Below, piece by piece: positions 44,570-55,000 of a stretch of 64,000 bases of DNA. How positions within the stretch are numbered: the first letter of the stretch is position 1; each line of letters starts with the position of its first letter. The notes beneath the pieces are model-generated. The model was not told the DNA's origin. It did no database searches and saw only the letters and a program-made list of their open reading frames with translations. The translations under genes and the position numbers were made by a program. This DNA is from Euptelea pleiosperma (taxonomy: Eukaryota; Streptophyta; Magnoliopsida; Ranunculales; Eupteleaceae): assembly GCA_035048495.1 (NCBI GenBank), contig CM068543.1, positions 32,489,096 through 32,553,095 of the forward strand. The letters are read 5' to 3'.

Positions 44570-46310
44570 CCAAATAATTTATCTCATAATGTGTCTTCAT
44601 AGGAAATCTCTGACTTTTCATATTTTGAGTGGTATTCACCACTTTTTCTAAAGGATTTTGATGTCCTCTTCTCAACTTGTGATAGTCTCTAATCACATGA
44701 CCCATATTTTTGCAGTACTTGCACTGACATTTGCTTTTGTCAATTTTGATTGGGTCATTGGTCTGAGTGGGAATAACTTAGGCTTTAACAAAAATTGTCT
44801 TGGAAGAAGACCCTTTTTCTTGATTGTTTTTATAGCCCAAATCCTATTTGTCTCCATAGACTTTTCCCACACGAAGAATCTCATCAAGCTTTGCAGAGTT
44901 GGATGAGAATCTTGACACATCCCTCTTAGATCTGAGAACCTCATTTTCTAGGGATTCCTTACGTGTCATGCAAGTTTGGAATTCACATTCCAGTGACTTG
45001 TTCCTTTTCAGTAGAGACTCATTCTCTTGCTCTAAGTCAATAATCAACACTTTTAATTTTTCGATGTCAATAGGGCTGCTTTTTCAGAGTCAAGACTTTT
45101 AACTCTGTCAGTTAACACTTTGTTGGCCTTAATGAATTTTATTAATTCCTCGTACAGTTCTTTCACACCAACTATCGAGTTATCCGAGTCCCCATTGTAT
45201 GAGTCTTCCGAACTCTCATCATCACTTTTCTTCGAATCTCTATAGATCCATATGGACTATTGAAATGAGCAACAAAAGCTATATACTTATCAGTCTTTTC
45301 ATTGCTATCTGAATTATCAGAATGATCTTCTGATTCTTCATCCCATGTGGCATTGAACGCTTTTTCCCTCCCCTTGTATTCTTCTTTGTTTGGGCACACA
45401 TTAGCAAAGTGACCAAAATCCTTACATTTGAAACATTGGGGTTCGCTTGAGTAACTTTCCCTAGGATTCCTGTCACTTCTGCTACCTCTCTCATGAGGGC
45501 TGGCATATTCCATAGTTTTATCAAATGTTTTATTATTCTTAAATCTATCATTTTTAGAACGAAAAAACTTTTTGAATTTTTTTTACAAATAATGCCATTT
45601 CCACTTCAGAGTCAACATCCGACTTAGAATCTTGAGCTTCAGAAACTTTAAGGGCAATACCTTTTGATTTCTTCGGCTGTCTCAAATTCATCTCATAAGT
45701 TTGTAGAGACCCAACCAGCTCATCAACTTTAAGAGAGTCAACATCTTTGCTCTCCTCAATAGTAGTGACCTTAGCTTGAAATCTATCAGGTAAAGATCTC
45801 AAAATTTTTCAAACAACTTTGGATTCAGGAATGACTTCACCTAAGTTGTGTGCAGAGTTCACAATATCACTAAGTTGGGCATATAATTCAGCGAAAGTAT
45901 CATTCTCCTCCATTCTCACGGATTCGAACTTAGAAGTCAGCATTTGAAGTTTGGAGATCTTAACGGCTGATGTTCCTTCATGTGTGACTCTAAGAATATC
46001 CCATGCTTCTTTAGCCAAGGAACAAGTAAAGATTCTTCTAAACTCATTCTTATCAACTGCATTAAATATAACATTGAGCCCTTTGCAATTAAGACAACAA
46101 CAATCTATGTTCTCTTTGGTCCAGTCATTTTTAGGTCTAAGAATAATTTTATCTCATACTTCCATTGTTGGTGGTAACCAACCATTCACTACAGACATCC
46201 AGAATCTTTCATCAATGGACTTTAGAAAAGCCCTCATCTTAGCCTTCTAATAGACAGTCTTCTCCATCAAACAATGGAGGTCTGGATGTATTTTCACATT
46301 TTCTTTGCAT
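44570..46310 (-). pseudogene. Sirevirus-like gag with zinc knuckle and coiled coil, decayed
   Basis: A plausible start is the ATG at 46310. In order on the minus strand: the UBN2-like gag core (MRAFLKSIDERFW near 46235; LAKEAWDILRVTHEGT near 46010; SLPDRFQAKVTTIEESKDV near 45795), then a basic linker. A CCHC knuckle CFKCKDFGHFANVC is at about 45430-45390. An acidic stretch follows (45330-45270). Next is a coiled coil LEQENESLLKRNKSLECEF (45040-44985) and a second Cys cluster CQCKYCKNMGHVIRDYHKL near 44725-44675. This long gag with coiled coil downstream of the knuckle is typical of Sireviruses. Frame changes near 46250, 45800, 45550 and 45170, plus stops, make it non-functional. Confidence 0.85.
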
Positions 46311-46386
46311 TTTGACAAATTAATGAAAATGGACTGGTTTCTCAGAAATCTAAATTCAGATGATTAAACCTTAACTAGAAATACTT

Positions 46387-46398
46387 GCTCTGATACCA
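46387..46398 (-). other. Primer binding site of the Sirevirus-like element
   Basis: The minus strand reads TGGTATCAGAGC, the exact plant initiator Met tRNA match, two bases inside the LTR end at 46401. Confidence 0.88.
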
Positions 46399-47041
46399 AT
46401 TAAAATTTCACCGGTCCGTTCTTTTTAACTCAATATACCTAGAAGGGGGGGGTTGATTAGATATTTAAAATTATTTATACCTACACAGTTTTACCGATCT
46501 ATAGTAAGGGAATAAAATCACATGCCTTAGTTGTTTGATAAAAGATTATCACAACCGATTCAAATCGAATATACCTCCATGGTATATTTTCTTTTCATCG
46601 TTTGATCTAATCAGAATAGATTGCGGAATACAAACAAACAATCACACTAGACAAGAGATTTTTAGTGAAGGATTCAATACACCCTCAACCCTAAGTTGCT
46701 CAAATGGTGTTGAATCACATTGGTACACTCAGGCTACTAGGTCAAATATAGAAGTGGAAGACCTAAGCTGAGGAAATGATCAAGCTCTTGGCTTTGATCA
46801 AGAAGAGAACAAGCTCACAAGATGTGAATGAAAAATAAGCTTCTTGCTCTTCGAATGGACACTCTAATAAATATAACCTTTTCATCTCTCTCTTGAAGAT
46901 TGAGTCACTCTATGTTTCTGTGTGTGTTTAGAGAAGGCATAAAAGGGTTGTATTTATAGAATTCCAAGACCCTGAGTCGTACCGAACGTGGGATAATGGA
47001 ACCATGAATTTTGGATCTGAGAAAGACCAATTCTGTGCATG

Positions 47042-47299
47042 GTCCAATCGATTGTTCACTAGGTCCAATCGATTGAGCCATGTCCAGTCGATTGGGGATA
47101 AGTGTCCAATCGATTGGGCTCAATAAGATTTCTGTTCCGAAGGCACCAATCGATTACACAGGGTTCTCCAATCGATTTGACTCAGAAAAGTTTCTATCCC
47201 GAAGGCTCCAATCGATTTCAGAGTCTCCAATCGATTTGACTCAGATAAGTTTTTATCCCGAAGACTCCAATCGATTTCACAGAGTCTCCAATCGATTAG
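47042..47299. repeat. CCAATCGATTGG array, right LTR copy
   Basis: Ten sites lie before the solo LTR, the last of them cut by it, and three more whole sites lie after it at about 50047-50103. Variants keep the CGAT centre most often. Confidence 0.85.
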
Positions 47300-50013
47300 T
47301 GATATTCGCTTAAAAGTGCATATTTTCTACTGTTATCTTCTAAGCATTATCCCACTCTCCTATGTAAAACTGCTCTAATTATCCACTTTTCTATGTAAGA
47401 GTCTATTTCATTGCGCAGAACACACTTTTCTGGACGAAATGGTATACTTACATGCATTTAACACATTTCTAAAAGTTTAGGTATAAAGACATTATGATCA
47501 AGTCTCATTACGTGCTTTTCTCTTGTAGAAAACTCGATCGGGTTATTCTCGAGACTTGCGGGCCAAAATTGATCATGAAAGCCAATTATCAAAGCTTAAA
47601 GAGCCCACAGGCTATGACTAGTAGATATGGGCCAAATATGGGCTGAATAAGAGGACTTAAAAGCTGGGCCAAAGAATGAAGAGAGTAGGAGAGCCAATGA
47701 CCAAGAGACAGACCAAAGCGTTTAAAGCCACATGAGTCAGCAAGGAATGATGGTCTACTCTACTAAAGAAGCGTGAGGATGGTCACAGTGAAGACCAGGG
47801 TTCTAGACCCTCTGCCAATACTTTTATCTCCATTTTCTGATATTTTCTCTCTCCTCCCCCTAATTTTCTATCTCATCTCTCCTTATTCTCTCTCTCTTAA
47901 TCTCTTGGTCCTCGGATCTACTGAACTAACCCCAGAACTCCTGCCCATTGGCTCTGTCTCATCTTCCTTAGCTTTCTGACCGTTGGATCTTCAATTGGAC
48001 CGTTGGATCTCTCTAGATCCGTCGATCTACCAATCTGGGTCCCAATCAAGTCACCATCCATCCGATCGTCATCAAATTGTCTATCACATCATCTTGTGAG
48101 ACGATGGACATCATCAATCCATGTGGGCCAGTAGCCAGGCCCATCATCATCGACTCGTGGCCCGACCATTTAGTGGACCTCGCGAATTTCAAATGCTTTA
48201 AATTAATTGCTTTTAAATAAAAAAAAGGGGGTCCACTAAATGGGGAAATTCCCCAAAGAAAAATAAGGTTTTCCTTAAAATATATATATATATATATATA
48301 TTTTTATTTTATTTTTTATTTTTAAAAAAACCCCATTTTCCATTAAAGGAAAGTGGGAGGTTTAAAGGGGAAGGAGAAGGGTTTGTTTGAACCCTAATCC
48401 CCCTCGTTTCTTCTCCTCTCTTTCCCCAAATCTTCTCCCCCACGTTCTACCCTTCTTTTCAGCCGTTTTCCCTCCTCTTCTCCACCTTCTTCTTCATCTT
48501 CTTCACTAAGTTATTGCCGGAGTTGCAGGCTACAACTCTGACCGATCAAGAACTCCACCACCACGCATCTTCCACCTTCAACCACTGCCTTCTCTCTGCT
48601 CGTAGCAGCACCACCCAAACGCCCACCTTGCTCCTCCTGTTGCTGTGTGCAACACAAAAAAAAAATAGTCGCCGGAGAACTCCATCTTCTCCGGCGTGTT
48701 CCACCACCGTTGCAACTCTAACCCCCGAACCAGCCTCTTCACTTCAGCTTTACAACCTGCCGTCAACCCCCAATCTCAACCTGAAATAGACGCACCACCT
48801 TGTTGGTTTCTTCCCAAAGAAAACCAGCAGCCACTCCTCCATCACCACTGCTACAACCGCCTGGACTGCACCACGTTTCAACCACCATTCGGCCTCATCT
48901 GCGCTTCACAGTCCCTCACACCATAGGTGCATGTCCTACCACCATTTCTCCTTGAAGTAGCAGGTTCGGTTGCAGCCCTCCTCACTTCCATGTGCCTGTA
49001 CTTTCTACCCCTTCTCATCTTCTCTGGCAAGCATTCACCACTATCTTCAAGACCCTGAGCATCCAATCATGGCTTAGTTGAGCACCAGTCACCATCTTCA
49101 TTACTTCAAAGGTTCGGCTAGCACTATTGCAAGCCGAGACTTCTCCTCCTACCTCTCTTCTCACTTGGCCAATCAAGGTGTGGAACATTGCTGCTCATCC
49201 TCCCCCTCAAGGGAACACCACATCGACCACGACGTCGCCTACAACCACTTTGCAGGACCATCTTCACGGCATTCCCTCCTTGGCCATGCATTCTTCCATG
49301 CTGCCCTCACCTTGCTGTACGCACCAACAATGTTCACTTGCTACCCCTCCATGAACTATGAATTTCTTGAACAAGTTGATTAGCCATCAATCTGGTCAAT
49401 CAAAGGTTGTAGATGATCTCAGCCATTCATCCTAGGTAAGTGTTGAGGTGATCTCTTCTTCTTTTCTCTCTCAATAATTCTCCCCCTTTTTCTCTCTCTA
49501 GGTTGGATTCTCTTCTTTCACTCTCTTTCTCTCTCTACTTTCTATCCATCTTTCTCTCTCTAGAATTCTCACCTCTTTCTCTCTCTAGTTTTCTCGTACT
49601 TAAGTTTTATTTGAACTTGTGTTATCATGTTTAGAATAAGTTTCAATTGAGCAGCATATTGTAACCTAGAATTTCGATAAATAAATTAGAATTTTATTTT
49701 CATTTTTTTTATGTTTTGAGCCATTTCAATTAATGTTAGTAGTTGCTTGAGACAAATCTCCAAATGAAGAGAATGTTTTAAATCATTGTCACTCACCATT
49801 CTCACCTTTCCATCCTTTTGTTTTTAGCAATTTCTGAGAAAAAGCTATCATTTTATGTCCTTGATTTGCGTGAACTAATCTCTAGTGCGGATCGACATCC
49901 GACACGAATCCCTATACAAAGAATTGTATATTTTACAGGGTAAATCTCGGATAAAATTACAAATGTGTTGAGATTAGGGTCGTTCTCTCAACGACGGAAA
50001 AACCCTACTTTCA
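47300..50013 (+). repeat. Solo Athila-family LTR inside the Sirevirus 5' LTR
   Basis: 2714 bp, TGATATTCGC...CTACTTTCA, flanked by ATTAG (47295-47299) and ATTGG (50014-50018). The intact motif CCAATCGATTGG shows ATTGG is original. It is more diverged from the 27190 LTR than the copy at 41987, for example in C/T tracts at 47855-47900. A (TA)n run lies at 48277-48300. Apparent open frames (48514-48789, 49078-49383) have no domains. Confidence 0.92.
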
Positions 50014-50451
50014 ATTGGGCTGAAATAAGTTTCTGCCTCGTAGTTTCCAATCGATTACACAGAGTCTCCAATCGATTGGGAATAAGTGTCCAATCGATTG
50101 GACTATCCCATTAGTCAATTTTATTGACTTAGACTCGGGTTAGTCCAATGACTAAGTTTGACCATTATATTTTTGTTCATTTTAACCAACTCCTATGGCC
50201 ACTAAGTCACTTACCTTTCTAATCGAGCGTACACAATCGTTAACTAATAAATCGGCAGTTACTCAGATGACTCATGTCGTCAACAGTCTAATTCTTGCTG
50301 TCTCTATCTTTTAGTCTTCACGTAGTTGGCGAAATATGCGTACCACGACATCTCCACACTACACTAGTGCTCGTAGGAACGGTTACAAGAATGCTTTTAT
50401 GTCAAACGGAATCTTTGCCAAATTGAATATGAAAATATTCCTTACAAAAGA

Positions 50452-52304
50452 ATATTATTTTGAGTATGGTCAACAGCAAGGGTTTGCAGTGCGGATTCGA
50501 TCATCTAACAAAACTCGATTCCGTGTTGATGAAGTGACGAGAGTCAAATTTGTGTGCGCACGTGAAGGGGAACATAAGAAGAAAATAGAGCATGATGAGG
50601 CCAATGAAACAAATCGAAGTTGTTCAATGGTCAAACGTGGGTGTAAGGCAAGCATGCGGATTCTATATGTGAAGGAACTCATCAAGTGGAAAGTAACTAT
50701 ATTTTCAGATGATCATAATCATAAATTCATCACTCCAGTGAAGAGGATGCACATGCGGACTGCTAGACACATGCCCGATGCAACTAAGAATTTGACTGAA
50801 GCTTTCCGCAGAGAGAATCTACAAGTCGGGAAAGTTCGGTCAATCTTTGGTAGAAGAGATTGTTAGAATCACTTGCGGTTAGTCAGGCATAAAGAGTTAG
50901 AGGTGGGAGATGCACAATCAGTTATCAACTATTTTCAAAGGATGCAATTGGAGAATCCACAATTCTTCTTTGCAATACAAATTGATGAAAATGAGAGAGC
51001 TACTAACTTCTTTTGGGTTGATGCAAGATCACATATGGCGTATGAGCAATTTGGAGATTTTGTTACTTTTGACACAACATACCGGACTAACAAATATGAA
51101 ATGCCATTTGCCCCTTTTACAGGCGTAAATCATCATTATCAATCCATACAGTTTGGATGTGCACTTCTACAAGATGAAATAGAGGCCAGCTTTTCTTGGT
51201 TGTTTAATGTGTGGCTCGAGGCCATGGGAGGGCGACATCCAATATCAATCATCACTGATCAAGACCTTGCAATGGGAGTGGCAATAAAGAAGGTGTTCCC
51301 TAACAAGCGTCATCATTTATGCCTTTCGCATATAAAAAAAAATTTGGAGAAAAATTGTCCGACATTTACTTCAAAAAGTCAAAGTTCAAGCATGGGATGA
51401 AGAAGTGCATCCATTGTACGTATAAAGTTGAAGATTTTGAAGATATGTGGAATTCTTTGATGGTTGAATTCGAATTGACGGACAATAAATGGCTTAAACA
51501 TTTGTATGAAATTCGAGAAGCTTGGGTACCCGTGTACCATCGAAGTATATTTTTTGCTGGGATGAATACAACTGGTCGTAGTGAGGGTGTCAATGCTTTC
51601 TTCAATGACTTTGTTTCGCCAAAAACCAACTTAAGAGAATTTGTGGTTAGGTACGAACAAGCATTGAAGAGGATAATTGATAGGGAAATTGAAGAAGATT
51701 ATATATCAGAACATAAGGATCGGATTGTTGATAAAAATAATTTGATATTGAAGCATGTGGCAAAGATCTACACATGAAATATATTTAAGAGTTTAGACTC
51801 CAATTAAAAGAGGCAATTCGTTACAAAGCTGAAGATGGGTAAGAGATGGTAATTACCATACTTACGTAATTACTGCTAAAGTTGGTGGACCTGAGCAGTT
51901 TATTGTAAGGATCAATGCAGAAACTTTCGAGGGGTATTGTGGATGTCAGCATTTCGAGTTCACGGGTCTACTTTGTAGACATGTTCTAAAAGAATTTTCC
52001 CATAGATGAAATCCCATCACATTTCATTTTAGAACGATGGATGAAAGGAGCTAACAAGTTTAGGGTGATGGATGGATTAGCCACACAAGATAATCATGAG
52101 TGTCCTGAAGCATTTAGGCTTAGCCATCTATGTCGAAGATCAACACAAGTGTGGTGTGTTGCTTCAAAATCTGATAAGTTGTATAAAATGGCAATTGAAG
52201 ATATCGAAGGGCTTTTGGTGCGTGTTTTGGAAGAACATAATAAGATGAAAACATGTGGTAATATTGACAACGCCTCGGCTTTGGACCCGTTTCTGTTAGA
52301 AAAA
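50452..52304 (+). pseudogene. FAR1-like MULE transposase, main part (FAR1 domain, DDE core, SWIM finger)
   Basis: This picks up the frame lost at 23391. 50452-50860 completes the FAR1-type zinc DNA-binding domain (YYFEYGQQQGFAVRIR, then conserved C and H residues in FVCAREGEH, GCKASM and DDHNH). A stop follows at about 50864. 50873-51400 holds the MULE transposase core, with FDTTYRTNKYEMPFAPF and ITDQD providing acidic catalytic residues, and HHLCLSHIKKN. 51319-51777 is the same protein in another frame (TTGRSEGVNAFF). At 51938-51982 a SWIM finger shows C-x-C ... C-x-H, again in a different frame. 52041-52304 is the C-terminal part. At least two frameshifts and a stop make it inactive. The order matches FAR1/MuDR-like transposases of about 700-850 residues. 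The end is replaced by a MITE at about 52305. Confidence 0.88.
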
Positions 52305-52618
52305 ATGGCCGTTTTTTTTGTTTTAACGGCTGTTAAAATCGTTTAAATAGCCGTTTAATTCTGAAAAATTTTGTGAAAAAAACAGCCGTTAAATCTGTTT
52401 AATTCCGTTAAATTCCATTTTTTTTAAAAATTTTCAAATTTCAAAATTTGAATTTCAGCCCCATTTTTTCCATTTTTTTCCGTTAAAATCTGTTTAATTC
52501 CATTTTTTTCCATTTTTGCCCCTGTCCGTTTCAATCAGTTTTAACGGCCGTTTAAACGGTATAAACGGTAACGCCCCCAATCCATTTAACCGTTAAAACG
52601 GCCTCCTTTAAACCTTGC
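52305..52618. repeat. AACGGCCGTT-rich MITE, family copy 2, in the MULE transposase
   Basis: It shares TTTTAACGGCTGTTAAAATC, TTCAAAATTTGAATTTCAG and the CCTTTAAACCTTG terminus with the repeat at 12794-13125. It begins where the transposase frame stops making sense. No clean duplication is visible. Confidence 0.6.
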
Positions 52619-52650
52619 CAAAAACAATAGTTGCATTCAACGGTTTAAAA

Positions 52651-52992
52651 GGGTCAGGTTCGGGGGACAACCATTTTGGCGGACCCACATAGAAGATGAA
52701 TCAGAGGCTGATTTTGGGTGAGGATGATCTCTATGGTGAGGAGATCACCCAACAAAAAAGCAACCCATTATGGAATTTCTAACGCCATCAAATGTGGTTT
52801 TCATGTTACACAGTAAAAATGGACGGTCCATATTTCTTCAATTTCCAAACTAGTCTATGAATATTGGAATGATTTGAATTTTTGTGAGGACGATCTCCTC
52901 ACCATAGAGATCACCCTCACCCAAAAATCAGCCGTTGATTCATCTTCTATGTGGGTCCACCAATTGGTTGTCAAAATGGTTGTCCCCTGAAC
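52651..52992. mobile_element. Fold-back MITE with terminal motif like that of the host MULE
   Basis: Left GGGTCAGGTTCGGGGGACAA resembles the MULE end GGGTCAGGATCGAGGGACAG. The arms pair over about 100 bp, for example GACCCACATAGAAGATGAATC (first 20 at about 52680) against GATTCATCTTCTATGTGGGT near 52938, and GATCTCTATGGTGAGGAGAT against ATCTCCTCACCATAGAGATC. The right boundary (about 52992) is degenerate and no target duplication was found. Confidence 0.65.
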
Positions 52993-53330
52993 ATATTTTG
53001 AAAATGGACTATTTTTCCATTTTCAGAAGAACAAAAAGGAGAGGGTTTATGGTGAAGGAAAAGAAGAAGAAGAGGGAGAGAGTACTTACATGGTGGAGTA
53101 AGTCCCTAGTGGTGCATGGCGGTGCTTCGACGAAGACTAGCATGCCCGTGTTCTCTTTGTATTCGAATTTGAAAAAGAGAATGGGTTTTTAGTAAATAGA
53201 GATTGAGGGTTTGGTGTTTGAGAGAGGGAGAGGGTTTGTGATTTGAGAGAGAGAGGGAGAAGGTTTAGGGTTTCAGAGATGGTTTGTGGTTTGAGAGAGA
53301 GAGAGGGAGATGGAGAGATGGAATTTTCAA

Positions 53331-53516
53331 CTCTTTATTCAACTCTTTCGTACGCTCCTTTTGAGAAATGGGTCGGCATGTCTTCTCACTTGCAACTCGG
53401 CTTGGCTTCTCCCAACTTTAATTTCTGTCTTTTTGACCGTTGGATGGTGAGAGAATGGACGACCGACAATTTTGGGAGAAAAGTCAGTCGAATTCTCTGT
53501 CCCTCGATCTTGACCC
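53331..53516 (-). repeat. MULE right terminal inverted repeat
   Basis: Partner of 22014-22199. Only scattered substitutions separate the arms, for example TTTGACTGAC against TTCGACTGAC near the outer end. Confidence 0.92.
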
Positions 53517-53671
53517 ATATATAAAATTTTCTAACAAACAAATAAACAAGATCATAATAGTTTTTAATTCAAAAATCTAGTTCATAACCCTAATGGGCTC
53601 CAAAAGAAGTTAATATGGGTCTTCATCAAGGTCCATATTAATTTGGATTTAGAAAAAATCAAGGCGCTACA
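53517..53671 (-). repeat. Decayed LTR, proximal part (minus strand), other side of the MULE
   Basis: The minus strand starts TGTAGCGCCTTGA at 53671 and runs to the MULE duplication ATATATAAA. It is the counterpart of 20363-22013. Phrases with CCCATTAGGGTTA link it to sequence at about 20290-20310. Confidence 0.5.
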
Positions 53672-53939
53672 ATAGAAGGGCCAAATCTACACTAACCATT
53701 ATTGCTGAAAAACTTATATTTATAATTGTCAGATTCCATGACAAAAATGACATTACTTGTATGTTGATAATATTATTAGTTTGAAAAGCTTCACTCAACC
53801 CATCATGAAGAATGCCGGTCCATATAACAAAGAGACTCTAGCTTCACAATGCTCAGACTACTTCAACAAACTTCTGGGAAACTGCAAATCGACATTTGCG
53901 ATCTCACTTTACATGTGTTTGGAAGTTTAATTCTTGGGG
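53672..53939. other. Intergenic, no gene recognised
   Basis: Flank of the decayed LTR. Nothing recognisable on either strand. Confidence 0.35.
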
Positions 53940-55000
53940 TGTGATAACCCCTTTGGGTTTGTATTTGGTTTGCTTAGGCTCTTGTCAGGGGTATTTTAGG
54001 TTTTTTTGAGAGGTAGGGCGCCCCCAACACTTGGGTCGACCGAGGCTCTTTTCATGGGATGCCCGCTCTTTTCAGCATTCTGTTTGAGAAAAGCTAGGGC
54101 ACCCCTTCTTTCTTGGGTCATCCCCGCTCTTTCCATTTCGAGAAAAATCTGTCCATTGAAGGACCTCATTTTTGCTCTATTTAGGCTCGACTTTTGACCT
54201 TTTAGGACACGAATTTTGAGAGCATTCTTGAGCTATTTTGAGCAAAAACCCTAGACTTAAGACCTACCTGTTTAAGATCAAATCTCCATGCATCATCACT
54301 TTTGAGTAGATTCATTGAAGGAGATTTGGTGGGTGCGGTTACTTGTGATTCCTACAATCTTGATGAACGCACGTGCTTAACGGAAATCAATCATCACTTG
54401 GATTTGCAACCACTTTGTGAGGAGTTTGACTCTAAGCTCCGTGGATCTTCTTCTTGGTATCTCGAAAGGTAAGTCCATTTGTTTTGAACCTCAATGAGAT
54501 AATATATCATCTAAAACCCGATTGTGTACGTTCTAGTGAGTCTTCACTCACTTGGAACGTTGTGGGAAAGTTCCCACAAAAGTTGAGACCCGTCTTGACT
54601 CGGCTTGACCTAGAGCATAACTAGGCGGTAGATTGTTCACCTATAGCATAAATAGGTGTGTGAGAGATTTTGATATCTCGTGTCTAGGTTAGTAATATTG
54701 CTAGCCGTTATTTATTCAATTGTTAAAGTGTATCACTTGATTGAATAGTGGATTGAGCTCGATTGAGCGTGTGACAGTGGATATAGGTGTGCGAACAATG
54801 AACCACTATAACTCTGTGTTGTGGCGTGTTCTCATTGTCTCTATTCTCTCTCTATTTTGTTCATCTATTGGTTAACAATTTATGATTGGATGCTTGTGTG
54901 ATTCGATATTGAGTTATTGAACCTAACCTTAATCCGCATAATTTTTAAAGGATTCAATATTGTCCTATTCACCCCCTCTAAGACGTTTATAGTAATACCA
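53940..55000 (+). repeat. Probable copia (Sirevirus-like) LTR remnant
   Basis: It begins near TGTGATAACCCC. It ends with TTCAATATTGTCCTATTC followed by ACCCCCTCTAAGACG at about 54945-54985, a phrase typical of the 3' end of plant copia LTRs. No primer site follows and no duplication is clear, so the boundaries are approximate. I see no coding sequence. Confidence 0.45.

Larger units (their letters stand above)
23392..50446 (-). mobile_element. Sirevirus-like Ty1/copia element inserted in the MULE transposase, itself hosting an Athila element
   Basis: The outer ends are TGAAATTTCACC at 23392 and ATTCCTTACA at 50446, flanked by an exact 5-bp duplication AAAGA (23387-23391 and 50447-50451). In minus orientation the order is LTR 50446-46401, Met-tRNA-type primer site, gag with coiled coil, then non-coding DNA, then polypurine tracts and LTR 26673-23392. 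The Sirevirus assignment rests on the gag type and on several spaced GGGGGAG-like tracts with TTTGTCA before the 3' LTR. No protease, integrase or reverse transcriptase is found, so it is non-autonomous or heavily deleted. Net length without nested elements is roughly 7 kb. Confidence 0.88.
46401..50446 (-). repeat. Sirevirus-like 5' LTR, with an Athila-family solo LTR inside
   Basis: Its inner end reads TAAAATTTCACC (TGAAATTTCACC in the other copy, so the terminal dinucleotide has mutated) and its outer end ATTCCTTACA. It is interrupted at 47300-50013. Compared with the left copy it lacks about 300 bp after GACAAGAGATTTTTA (46665) and it has extra CCAATCGATT sites. Confidence 0.9.
22014..53516 (+). 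mobile_element. FAR1-type Mutator-like element (MULE), containing a Sirevirus-like insertion
   Basis: Terminal inverted repeats of 186 bp (22014-22199 and 53331-53516) start GGGTCAGGATCGAGGGACAG and GGGTCAAGATCGAGGGACAG. They are flanked by an exact 9-bp duplication ATATATAAA at 22005-22013 and 53517-53525, as Mutator-like transposition gives. Removing the 27,055-bp insertion and its 5-bp duplication leaves about 4.4 kb, a normal autonomous MULE size, with a FAR1-like transposase gene on the plus strand. Two MITEs (52305-52618 and 52651-52992) lie in its 3' part. Confidence 0.93.
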
